From: Streptosporangium album
GTDB taxonomy: Bacteria > Actinomycetota > Actinomycetes > Streptosporangiales > Streptosporangiaceae
Assembly (NCBI RefSeq): GCF_014203795.1
Contig: NZ_JACHJU010000002.1
Location: 992,001-1,056,000, forward strand
DNA: 64,000 nucleotides
Reading direction: 5' to 3'
Both the position numbers and the translations under genes were made by a program. The notes beneath the pieces were generated by a model. That model was not told the DNA's origin and made no database searches. It worked only from the letters and a program-made list of their open reading frames with translations. Shown here in pieces: positions 35,439 to 42,807 of this stretch (positions within the stretch are counted from its first letter, which is position 1; each line of letters opens with the position of its first letter).

Positions 35439-36071
35439 TCAGAACTTCAGGGGCACGTGGACCCCGTCGGAGAACATCGACTCGTGGAGCTCGATCGTCG
35501 TCACCTTCCTGTCCCTCGGCACGTCGAAGGCGACCACGCCGCTGACCTTGTCACCGGGTTTGATCTCCTCGTAGAGGCTCTTGGAGTGCGGATCGGAGGT
35601 GGCGGCGTTGCTGTCGGCCAGGTACTCGTGTCCCTTGTCGTCGGACACCTTCTGGTTGTCGCCGAAGAAGATCCGGGCCTCGCCGCCGATGTTGCGGACG
35701 GTGAGGTGCACGAGGAGGAACCTTCCTCTGGCTCTACGGGCGAGGGGGCCGTCGCCCACGCTGGACGCCGTGGTGACCTTGGTGACGGTGAACTCGAACG
35801 AGCCTTCCCGCACTTTCTTGCCGATGCCGATCGCCCGGTTCTTCGCCGACCTGTCCACCGGTTCACCGAAGGTGTCCCTGCCGCAGTTGCCGCCGCAGCC
35901 GACGGCGGTGACGACGACGCCGACCAGCGTGATCACGATGATCACTCCGGCCGCGACCGTCATCCGGGTGCGTCTCCCGGGACGGCGACGCTTCCCGGGA
36001 GGTGTGGGGCGTGGGTGGGGCTGCTCGGGGACGGGGGGCCGCTGCGGATCTTTTCCTTGAGGGTCGGGCAT
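35439..36071 (-). CDS. Membrane-anchored DUF4352 protein
   Basis: The 210-residue protein starts at ATG 36071 with GGAG seven bases upstream; a longer frame to 36158 lacks such a signal. A Pro/Arg-rich cytoplasmic start (DPQRPPVPEQPHPRPTPPGK) precedes one membrane helix. The extracellular beta-sandwich is of the DUF4352 type: GKKVREGSFEFTVTKV, RFLLVHLTVRNIGGEARIFF, SDDKGHEYLADSNAA, and a VSGVVAFDVP strand. Such domains often accompany lipoproteins and surface proteins. The function is unknown. The AT-rich palindromic region upstream (36160-36235) is its likely promoter. Confidence 0.75.
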   Translation of the reverse strand: MPDPQGKDPQRPPVPEQPHPRPTPPGKRRRPGRRTRMTVAAGVIIVITLVGVVVTAVGCGGNCGRDTFGEPVDRSAKNRAIGIGKKVREGSFEFTVTKVTTASSVGDGPLARRARGRFLLVHLTVRNIGGEARIFFGDNQKVSDDKGHEYLADSNAATSDPHSKSLYEEIKPGDKVSGVVAFDVPRDRKVTTIELHESMFSDGVHVPLKF

Positions 36072-36174
36072 CGGGGGCTCCAAAAGGAGAGGTGCTCGTG
36101 CCGTGGCAACACCTGCCACATGTATCGGGTTCCCCGGTTTCGGCCCTCCGAGCAGCATTGTTATGAAACTGTAT

Positions 36175-36189
36175 TACTTAGGGTAAGTA
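36175..36189. promoter_or_regulatory. Palindrome TACTTA-GGG-TAAGTA in an AT-rich island
   Basis: The 6-bp arms at 36175-36180 and 36184-36189 are perfect. The surrounding 36160-36235 is the most AT-rich stretch of the window. It lies upstream of the DUF4352 gene and downstream of the MFS fragment, on the minus strand. It looks like an operator over a promoter; no regulator gene is adjacent. Confidence 0.35.
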
Positions 36190-36283
36190 GTTAATTGCAG
36201 AATGCTACGATATTAGGTAATTGATTTTAGGGTTTGGGACACCTGAGGCGACCGTTCACCACCATCCGAATCGGCGGACGCCT

Positions 36284-36766
36284 TCACGGGTGAGGGATCT
36301 CCCCGGTCCTCGGGATGGGGGAGAAGACCAGCAGCAGGATCGGCAGGATGGCGCCGGCGACCACCGCGACGAGGATGGCCGGGCGCAGGCCCAGGGCCTC
36401 GCCGAGCAGACCCGCGCCCAGCGCGCCGAGCGGGGCGGGGATCAGTCCGAGGGAGTAGACCGTGCCGATCACCCGGGCCTGCAGGTTCGGCGGGGTGATC
36501 GACTGGACCAGGGTCATGTTGCTGACGAAGAAGATCTGGTTGCTGGCCCAGACGATGAACTGGGAGGCGCCCAGCATCACGGCGGCCGTCCAGACCGAGC
36601 CGGAGGCGAACGGCACCAGCAGCAGCGCGCAGTTGCCGATCATCGTGCTCCACAGCAGGGTGGGGCCGATACCCAGGCGGCGCATGGTCCGCACCGACAG
36701 GGTCGCGCCGAGGATCGCGCCGATCCCGCCGGTCGCCATGACGACCCCCACCCACACCGAGAGCCT
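36284..36766 (-). pseudogene. C-terminal half of an MFS exporter
   Basis: The frame reads VWVGVVMATGGIGAILGATL, VRTMRRLGIGPTLLWSTMIG and IVWASNQIFFVSNMTLVQSI, ending in two more helices and a short tail. It holds about five helices of an EntS/TetV-like 12-helix exporter; the N-terminal seven helices are missing. Its left limit in reading direction coincides with the break in the ketosynthase at about 36766, so a deletion has fused the two genes. It was probably the exporter of the cluster product. Confidence 0.75.
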
Positions 36767-37658
36767 GCGCGATCACCGCGGCCTGCCCGTCCATGCTGGG
36801 CGCCGAGAACCCGACCTTGCTCGCCCCGTCGTTGTTGATCGCGTTGCCCAGCACCACCGCCCGGATGTTGTCACCGTCGGCGAGCGCCTCCGACAGCCGC
36901 TTCAGCACGACCACCCCGCCGCCGCTGCCCCAGATCGTGCCCGCCGCCTTCGCGTCGAACGCCCGGCAGTGACCGTCGGGGGAGACGATGCCGTCCTCGT
37001 CGTAGACATACCCCTGCCCCTGCGGCAGGTCCAGCATCGCGCTGCCCGCCAGCGCCATGTCGCACTCGCCGTTGCGCAGCGCCTCGGCGGCGACGTGCAC
37101 CGCGACCAGCGACGTCGAGCACGCCGTGTGCAGCGTGTAGCTCGGACCGCGCAGATCCAGCTTGTAGGACGACAACGTCGCGCAGTAGTCGACATGGTTG
37201 CCGACCATGACGGCCAGCCAGCCCGCGTTCGCATGCGCCTGGGCGTTACTCCGGATGTTGATCCACTGGTAGAAGTCCGACCCCGAACCGGCGTAGACCC
37301 CGACCTCACCCGGATACCTGAACGGGTCGTAACCCGCGTCCTCCAGAGCCGTGTGCGCCAGCTCCAGAAAGAGCCGGTGCTGCGGATCCCGGACCTCCGC
37401 CTCCCTGATCGACATACCGAAGAACGCGGCGTCGAACCCCTGATGGTCGTCCAGCATCATGGCGGCCGACACGAAGTTCGGATCGTCCAGCGCACGCTCG
37501 GACACGCCGAACGCCCGCTGCTCCTCACGGGTGAAACGGGTGAGCGACTCGACTCCGTCGGCGAGATTGCGCCAGAACTGCCCGGCGTCTCCGGCTCCCG
37601 GCACCCGGCACGAAAGGCCGATGATCGCGATCGGCTCCACGGTGGGTTCCTCGGCCAT
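36767..37658 (-). pseudogene. Truncated ketosynthase (PKS) after the A-T protein
   Basis: ATG 37658 opens a normal KS: EPIAIIGLSCRVPGAGDAGQ, with the active-site Cys180 in LHTACSTSLVAVH. It continues through CDMALAGSAMLDLP and SKVGFSAPSMDGQAAVIAQA. It stops at about residue 297, before the HGTGT and GHTE His motifs, so it has lost two of the three catalytic residues. The remaining frame runs out-of-frame through the MFS segment to 36213. In the intact cluster this KS would have elongated the amino-acyl group loaded by the upstream A-T protein (gap of 50 bases). Confidence 0.8.
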
Positions 37659-37708
37659 GCGTGGGTCCCTTTCTCCTTGCCTGAGGCGCGGTGGCGCCGG
37701 TGAGAGAA

Positions 37709-39682
37709 TCAGTTCGGTCTCTGGGGGCGGTCCTTCAGCCGGTCCCGCCGCACGGCGAGACGGCGGGCCGCACGGTCGAGGCCGGGGGTGTGGCCTCCAC
37801 CGTCGAGATGCGCCGCCAGGGCGCGGATCGTCGGATGGCGGAACAGGTCCACGATGGGAACCTCCCGGCCCACCGCCGCGACCAGCCGCGCCTGCACCGC
37901 GGCGATCGCCAGCGAATGACCGCCGATCTCGAAGGAGTTGTCCTCCGCGACCGGATCGGGAACCTCCAGCACCCGCGCCCAGATCCCCGCCAACCCCCCG
38001 GAACCCCCGCCCGGCACCACCCGCCCCGCCACCGCCCGCAGCGCCTCGACATCGACCTTGCCCGACGCGTTCAACGGCAGAGCCGCGACCCGCACCACCC
38101 GGGTCGGCACCATGTACGGCGGAAGCCGCACCGCGCAGTGCTCCCGCAGCGCCGCCAGATCCGGGCCGTCCAGCGGGGCGACATACGCCACCAGCTCACC
38201 CGGCGCGTCGACCACCGCCTGCAACACCCCCGGATGAGCCCGGACCACCGACTCGACCTCGCCGATCTCGACCCGCTGCCCCTGCACCTTCACCTGACGG
38301 TCCAGCCGCCCCATGAACGCGATCCGGCCGTCCTCCCGCCAGGCCACCCGGTCCCCCGTCCGGTACAGCCGCGCCCCCGGCACACCCCCGAACGGATCCG
38401 GCACGAACCGCTCCGCCGTCAACCCCGGCCGGCCCAGATAACCCCGGCTCACCTGCGGGCCACCGATGTACAACTCGCCCGCGACCCCCACCGGGCACTC
38501 CCGCATCTCCCCGTCCAGCACATGCGCCCGGCAACCACCCAGCGGGCGGCCGATCGGCAACGGCCGATCCCACACCCCCGACAGCTCCGCGCCGACCACG
38601 CACACCGTCGTCTCCGTCGGCCCGTACCAGTTGTGGAAACGCGCACCCCCCGACCAGCGGGCCACCTGCTCCGGGCCGGGCGGCTCACCCGCCGTGACCA
38701 GATCCCGCAGATGCGGCAACCCCGCCGGATCGACCAGCGGCAGCAGAGCCGGCGGGACGAACCCCCACGTGACCTCGTGCGCCTCCAGGAACCGCTGCAG
38801 CCGCGCCGGATCGGCCCGATCCTCATCGGGCACGAGCTGCACGCACCCGCCCGCCGTCAACGGGGCGAACATGTCCAGCACCGAGACCTCGAACCCCAGC
38901 GCCGAGAACGCGATCGACCGGCACGACCCGTCCAGACCGAAATGAGCCACCGCCGCCGACACGAACGCCGCCGCGGAGGCATGATCCACCACCACCCCCT
39001 TGGGACGGCCGGTCGACCCCGAGGTGTACAGCACATAAGCCGCGTTCCCCGGCCGGACCAGGCCTCCCTCCGGCACACCGACCCCGTCCCCGATCCCCGT
39101 CCGCGGCCCGACCAGAGGGCGGCCACAGCCGTCGAGCAGGGCACGGCCATGCCCGTCGACCACCACGACCGGTATCGACGCGTCGTCGAGCACCTCCAGC
39201 AACCTGCGCCGCGGATGCCCCGGATCCAGCGGGACGTAAGCCCCGCCCGCCAGCATGACGCCGAGCGCGGCGACAGGCAGAAACGGCGTACGCCTGGCAC
39301 AGAGCCCCACCCGCGTCTCCGGGCCGACCCCCAGAGCGCGCAGCCGTACGGCCAGCGCGCCGGCGGCGGACAGCAGCTCGCGGTAGGTGAGAAGGACGTC
39401 CCACTGGCGGATCACCGGGGCGTCAGGGGTGCGCGCGGCCTGGGCGGCGATGAGATCACACAGGGGGACGCCGGGAACGGTACGGGGCGGGCCGGACGTC
39501 CAGCCGGCGGGGACCGGGGACTTCGACGGGAACGGCTCCGGCGCCACGGGCCGCTCCGCCGGCGGAGCCGATGCCGGAGCGGGCGCCGGGGGTGATGTCG
39601 GAGGTGATGTCGGTGTCGGAGAGGCAGACGACGGGCCGGGCAGCGAGGCGGACGAAGGGTCCTCGCGCATCGCTTCGAGCAT
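37709..39682 (-). CDS. NRPS adenylation-thiolation (A-T) loading protein
   Basis: The 657-residue protein appears complete. Residues 1-60 are Pro/Ser/Ala-rich. The A domain has A3 (YTSGSTGRPKGVVVDH), A5 (HNWYGPTETTV), A7 (LYRTGDRV), A8 (GRLDRQVKVQGQRVEIGEVE) and A10 (LPLNASGKVD). In A4 the sequence is GFEVSVLDMF: the residue equivalent to Asp235, which binds the substrate amino group, is Glu. The T domain carries NSFEIGGHSLAIAA with its phosphopantetheine Ser. A short basic tail follows. It would activate and load a starter unit for the downstream KS. The substrate cannot be predicted with confidence. Confidence 0.88.
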   Translation of the reverse strand: MLEAMREDPSSASLPGPSSASPTPTSPPTSPPAPAPASAPPAERPVAPEPFPSKSPVPAGWTSGPPRTVPGVPLCDLIAAQAARTPDAPVIRQWDVLLTYRELLSAAGALAVRLRALGVGPETRVGLCARRTPFLPVAALGVMLAGGAYVPLDPGHPRRRLLEVLDDASIPVVVVDGHGRALLDGCGRPLVGPRTGIGDGVGVPEGGLVRPGNAAYVLYTSGSTGRPKGVVVDHASAAAFVSAAVAHFGLDGSCRSIAFSALGFEVSVLDMFAPLTAGGCVQLVPDEDRADPARLQRFLEAHEVTWGFVPPALLPLVDPAGLPHLRDLVTAGEPPGPEQVARWSGGARFHNWYGPTETTVCVVGAELSGVWDRPLPIGRPLGGCRAHVLDGEMRECPVGVAGELYIGGPQVSRGYLGRPGLTAERFVPDPFGGVPGARLYRTGDRVAWREDGRIAFMGRLDRQVKVQGQRVEIGEVESVVRAHPGVLQAVVDAPGELVAYVAPLDGPDLAALREHCAVRLPPYMVPTRVVRVAALPLNASGKVDVEALRAVAGRVVPGGGSGGLAGIWARVLEVPDPVAEDNSFEIGGHSLAIAAVQARLVAAVGREVPIVDLFRHPTIRALAAHLDGGGHTPGLDRAARRLAVRRDRLKDRPQRPN

Positions 39683-40064
39683 TCACCCCCCCATAGCCCC
39701 AAACAGGGTTTTTGCCCTGTCAGGTATTCACAAGTGGTAAGGCAGATTATTCCTACTTATCCGGGCTTCTCGCCGTCAAGAGATGAAAATTCAACATGCG
39801 CCAAAATGCCCGTTTCGGGCGTGAAGGAAGATCACAACCCACCGCCAGGCTTCGACATCCACGCAGGTCGGAGCGGAGTTGCGCGAGAGGACTACTCCGG
39901 TGCTCCCGGCACACCTGTCGCGTCTCATCCCTTGGACACCAACGAGCAGCACCGGACTACGAAGAGCAAGAATCCCAAATGGGGATTTCGGTCCTAGTCC
40001 ATTTTGGTGGGGTTTCGGTTGTATTCATGGCGGATCATGCCAAACCCCACACCATCCGAAACCC
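39683..40064. other. Intergenic region upstream of the A-T gene
   Basis: The stretch is AT-richer than its neighbours. It contains the inverted repeat ACAGGG-N6-CCCTGT (39703-39708 and 39715-39720), 20 bases upstream of the A-T start, and a small hairpin AATCCC-N5-GGGATT (39971-39976 and 39982-39987). A short plus-strand frame (39734-39997) has no coding character I trust. The region probably carries the promoter of the minus-strand cluster half. Confidence 0.45.
39703..39720. promoter_or_regulatory. Inverted repeat upstream of the A-T gene
   Basis: Arms ACAGGG and CCCTGT are separated by TTTTTG. The site ends 20 bases from the start codon of the minus-strand A-T gene. The position fits an operator or a 5' UTR hairpin; nothing else identifies it. 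Confidence 0.3.
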
Positions 40065-40634
40065 CTACAGCCACTCCCACGTCCGCAGAGCCACCGAACG
40101 CCCCTTCTCCTCCGCCAGAATCGGCGGCGCTTCCGTCAACCGATACCCCGCCGCACGCGCCACCGCCGCACTCGCCGCATTACCCGCCTCGATCTCCAGC
40201 AACAGACGGGCGACCCCCACCGTGCCACGCGCGAAATCCGTCATCACCCGCACCGCCCGGCCCGCCAACCCCCGCCCCCGATGCGCCGCCCCCACGATGT
40301 AACCGATCTCCGCCACATCCAGGCCCACCCCCGACAACATGAGCATCACCTCACCCAGAGGCTCACCCCCATCGGCCGTGATCGCCAACTGAACCCGCAA
40401 CCCCGCCGCCCGCCGCTCCCGCGCCCGCTTCAGATAAACCCGCGCCGCACCCAGATCGAACGGCGAGACCAACGGCGTCCAATACGCCACATCCGGATCG
40501 TCGAACAACCCCACCATCGCCGCGAGATCACCGTCGCCCCACTCCCGCAACACCAGACCATGCCCAGCCAACCGGACATCAGCCGGAAAACCCCCCGGAA
40601 CGCCGACGCGACCCCCCTCAACGCGGCCCACCAC
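40065..40634 (-). CDS. GNAT family N-acetyltransferase
   Basis: The 189-residue protein is of the RimJ/RimL-like GNAT type: ADVRLAGHGLVLREWGDGDL at the start, AEIGYIVGAAHRGRGLAGRA with the acetyl-CoA loop (RGRGLA), and IEAGNAASAAVARAAGYRLT near the C-terminus. The target amine is unknown. It lies between the A-T gene and the LAGLIDADG-like gene, with no sign of being in an operon with either. Confidence 0.85.
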   Translation of the reverse strand: MVGRVEGGRVGVPGGFPADVRLAGHGLVLREWGDGDLAAMVGLFDDPDVAYWTPLVSPFDLGAARVYLKRARERRAAGLRVQLAITADGGEPLGEVMLMLSGVGLDVAEIGYIVGAAHRGRGLAGRAVRVMTDFARGTVGVARLLLEIEAGNAASAAVARAAGYRLTEAPPILAEEKGRSVALRTWEWL

Positions 40635-40675
40635 TCACCCCTGCCGTCGACCCGGATCCGTCCCCTCCGGGCAAC

Positions 40676-41470
40676 CTACTGGATCTGAGGTGCCCCGAAC
40701 CTTCCGGACATTGGCCCCACGGACTCATCCAGTCGCTCGACCGCCTCCCGCTTCGCGACGGAGATGGTGTTGTAGCGGGAATAGCGCCAGTCCACGCCAA
40801 GCAGGTCGAGTGCTTCGCCGCACAACTCGAGGATGTCCTTGGATTCGTTCTTGAAGAGATAGCGAGGGTATTCGTACCAGTGATCGCTTCCGTTGAAGTG
40901 GCGACGCACCCGGTTCAGGCCACGGTAACCGTCCGAGTGCATCAGGCCTCGTGCGAACAGGCCGGGGTGTGCCTCGAGGATCTTCTGTTGCCAGTCCTCC
41001 AGCATGATTTTTCGCAGGTGTTTGCGTCCAGGACCGTGCTGAGGGAAGAGGCACGACCAGTGTTTGGAATAGCTCTTGACCTCCGTGCAACCTATCTTCT
41101 GGCGACGGCTCACAGAAGAAGTGGGCATCACCTTGGCCATGCTGTCCGCTGCTTCCTCCATGAGTCCTGGCCAGCCATCGCAGCAAGCGATAGAGAGTTG
41201 GTAGACGCCTTTACGGCAGAGCACGATGTGGCCGTCGCCGAGGTACAGCCCCAAAGGATAGGCATAGGTCGCCTCATCGAGTGCTCGATCATGGCAGCGA
41301 GGGCATGAACGGGATCGCCTGCCGTCCTCCTCTTCGTGTGCTCGCCGTATCCCGGTCCTCCATTTCTGAACGGCACCGAGGGAGACGCCGCAAAATCCGG
41401 CGACTTGACGGTCGTTGAAGCCGAGGGCGGAGAGTCGAAGGGCGCGATCAACGGTTTCACGGGGGTGCAT
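40676..41470 (-). CDS. LAGLIDADG-like putative endonuclease/HTH protein beside tRNA-Leu
   Basis: The 264-residue protein begins with an HTH-like segment (TVDRALRLSALGFNDRQVAG, FCGVSLGAVQKW). A CPRC zinc-type motif and two half-repeats follow: YAYPLGLYLGDGHIVLC and LFARGLMHSDGYRGLNRV. Each half-repeat has the G-D/S-DG pattern of LAGLIDADG homing endonucleases. Similar solitary proteins occur in many Streptomyces, as I recall. ATG 41470 is the likely start; the frame runs further upstream only through the tRNA gene. No intein or intron is visible around it. It may be a domesticated regulator or a selfish endonuclease. Confidence 0.65.
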   Translation of the reverse strand: MHPRETVDRALRLSALGFNDRQVAGFCGVSLGAVQKWRTGIRRAHEEEDGRRSRSCPRCHDRALDEATYAYPLGLYLGDGHIVLCRKGVYQLSIACCDGWPGLMEEAADSMAKVMPTSSVSRRQKIGCTEVKSYSKHWSCLFPQHGPGRKHLRKIMLEDWQQKILEAHPGLFARGLMHSDGYRGLNRVRRHFNGSDHWYEYPRYLFKNESKDILELCGEALDLLGVDWRYSRYNTISVAKREAVERLDESVGPMSGRFGAPQIQ

Positions 41471-41591
41471 GGAGTAACCATGCCAGCGGTCACCGACGGT
41501 TTTGAGATGAATGCGGCGAGTGACAGACTGGGTTGGCTGAGCAGCGATCGAAGATAGGGCCTTTTCGAGATCGAAGCTCTGGCCAAGTAGG

Positions 41592-41674
41592 TGCCGGAAG
41601 CGGGATTCGAACCCGCACACCCTTTCAGGTAGACGCTTTTGAGGCGTCCGCGTATGCCATTTCGCCATTCCGGC
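41592..41674 (-). tRNA. tRNA-Leu (anticodon CAA)
   Basis: On the minus strand the acceptor stem GCCGGAA pairs with TTCCGGC, with discriminator A. The anticodon stem GACGC/GCGTC holds the loop CTCAAAA, giving anticodon CAA for UUG. The variable arm is long, as in class II tRNAs, and the T arm is GCGGG-TTCGAAT-CCCGC. CCA is not encoded. It lies between the LAGLIDADG-like gene and the response regulator gene. Confidence 0.93.
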
Positions 41675-41787
41675 CTATATTTCCGGACTTGTCCGGATTG
41701 TGTGCCAGTGATGAGCTTACCCAGAACTGGATCAGTGTCGGGCACCGGCGTGGTCCCAATCTAGCGGACATCGGTACTCTCTTGCTC

Positions 41788-42396
41788 GTGAGTACTCAGC
41801 GGCGCGTAGTGATCGCGGAAGACGAGGCGCTGATCCGTCTCGATCTCAAGGAGATGCTTGAAGAGGACGGGTACGCCGTCGTCGGTGAGGCCGGGGACGG
41901 GGAGACCGCGGTCAAGCTGGCGGTGGAGCACCGGCCGGACCTGGTGATCCTGGATGTGAAGATGCCCATCCTGGACGGAATCTCGGCCGCCGAGCAGATC
42001 GTGTCGCAGCGGATCGCGCCGTGTCTGATCCTTACCGCGTTCTCGCAGCGGGATCTGGTGGAGCGGGCCAGGGACGCGGGGGCGATGGCGTATCTGGTGA
42101 AGCCGTTCACGAAGTCGGATCTGGTGCCGGCGATCGAGATGGCGGTGAGCCGGCATGAGGAGGTCGCGGCGCTGGAGCGGGAGGTGGGGTCGCTTTCTGA
42201 GCGGTTGGAGACGCGGAAGCTGGTGGAGCGGGCGAAGGGGCGGTTGATGGAGCAGCACGGGTGGAGTGAGCCGCAGGCGTTCCGGTGGATTCAGAAGGCG
42301 TCGATGGATCGGCGGTTGAGTATGCGTCAGGTGGCGCAGGTGGTGGTGGACGGGACGCCTGGTCCGGTCGGGTCTGAGGGGTCTGGGGAGGTCTGA
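41788..42396 (+). CDS. pdtaR: ANTAR-domain response regulator (PdtaR-like)
   Basis: The 202-residue protein starts at GTG 41788. The receiver domain has the acidic pair in VVIAEDEAL, phospho-acceptor Asp56 (LVILDVKMP), Thr83 and Lys105 (YLVKPF). After a coiled-coil linker (ALEREVGSLSERLETRKLVE), the ANTAR domain (about 128-190: RAKGRLMEQHGWSEPQAFRW) binds paired RNA stem-loops and prevents termination. In mycobacteria PdtaR pairs with the kinase PdtaS; no kinase gene is adjacent here. Its place downstream of pyk and upstream of polA matches the conserved order, apart from the 11-kb insertion. Confidence 0.9.
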   Translation: MSTQRRVVIAEDEALIRLDLKEMLEEDGYAVVGEAGDGETAVKLAVEHRPDLVILDVKMPILDGISAAEQIVSQRIAPCLILTAFSQRDLVERARDAGAMAYLVKPFTKSDLVPAIEMAVSRHEEVAALEREVGSLSERLETRKLVERAKGRLMEQHGWSEPQAFRWIQKASMDRRLSMRQVAQVVVDGTPGPVGSEGSGEV

Positions 42397-42807
42397 GGGC
42401 CGGGGGAGGTCTGAGGTTCTGAGGGGGCTTTGAGGGCGCCTGGGAGGGGGTGGGGGCGCTCTGTCGTGCCTGGCCCTGCCGGGGCGTCGTGTTCCGCCGT
42501 GCCGTGGTCGGGGCGATCCTTGTGTGATTAAGCCCGCGTGTTCCCGAGAGTCAAGGGGGTGCGTGGGCTTTCGTGTACCTGGAGTGATCATGGTGGGTGG
42601 GTGGGCGAGGTTGCCGGTGACCATGGCTTTTGTCCTGGTAGCCGAAAAGGATCGGTGTTGTAACGAAACGATAACTGGTGGCTGTCCTGTATCGACCCGT
42701 GACATCGGCTGGCTGTACTAACCGACAACGACCCCCTGGCCACTCCGTCAGGGGAGGGCATCTGTGAACTCGGTCCTGACGCGGGATCGGGCGAAAGGAA
42801 GGCAACC
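42397..42807. other. Intergenic region upstream of the liv operon
   Basis: The first 100 bases repeat GGTCTGAGGG-like units (GAGGTCTGAGGG, GAGGTCTGAGGT) as a G-rich extension of the regulator gene's end. From 42590 the sequence looks like a promoter and leader. GTAAC-GAAACG-ATAAC at 42660-42675 resembles two GlnR half-sites 11 bases apart (consensus GTnAC-n6-GaAAC). AAAGGAAGG (42795-42803) is the ribosome-binding site for the TTG start of livK. Confidence 0.45.
42660..42675 (+). promoter_or_regulatory. Possible GlnR-type box upstream of livK
   Basis: GTAAC (42660-42664) and ATAAC (42671-42675) are six bases apart, 133 bases upstream of livK. GlnR, the actinobacterial nitrogen regulator, recognises GTnAC-n6-GaAAC pairs. 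The first half fits exactly and the second at three of five positions. A branched-chain amino-acid importer is a sensible target. Confidence 0.3.

Noticed and set aside
36462-37703. A plus-strand frame of 413 codons over the KS and MFS remnants
   Set aside because: The minus strand carries exact KS and MFS motifs. The plus frame is Arg/His-rich and lacks any domain.
37691-39595. A plus-strand frame of 634 codons over the A-T gene
   Set aside because: It is antisense to an intact A-T gene with all core motifs. The translation is dominated by Arg, Pro and His.
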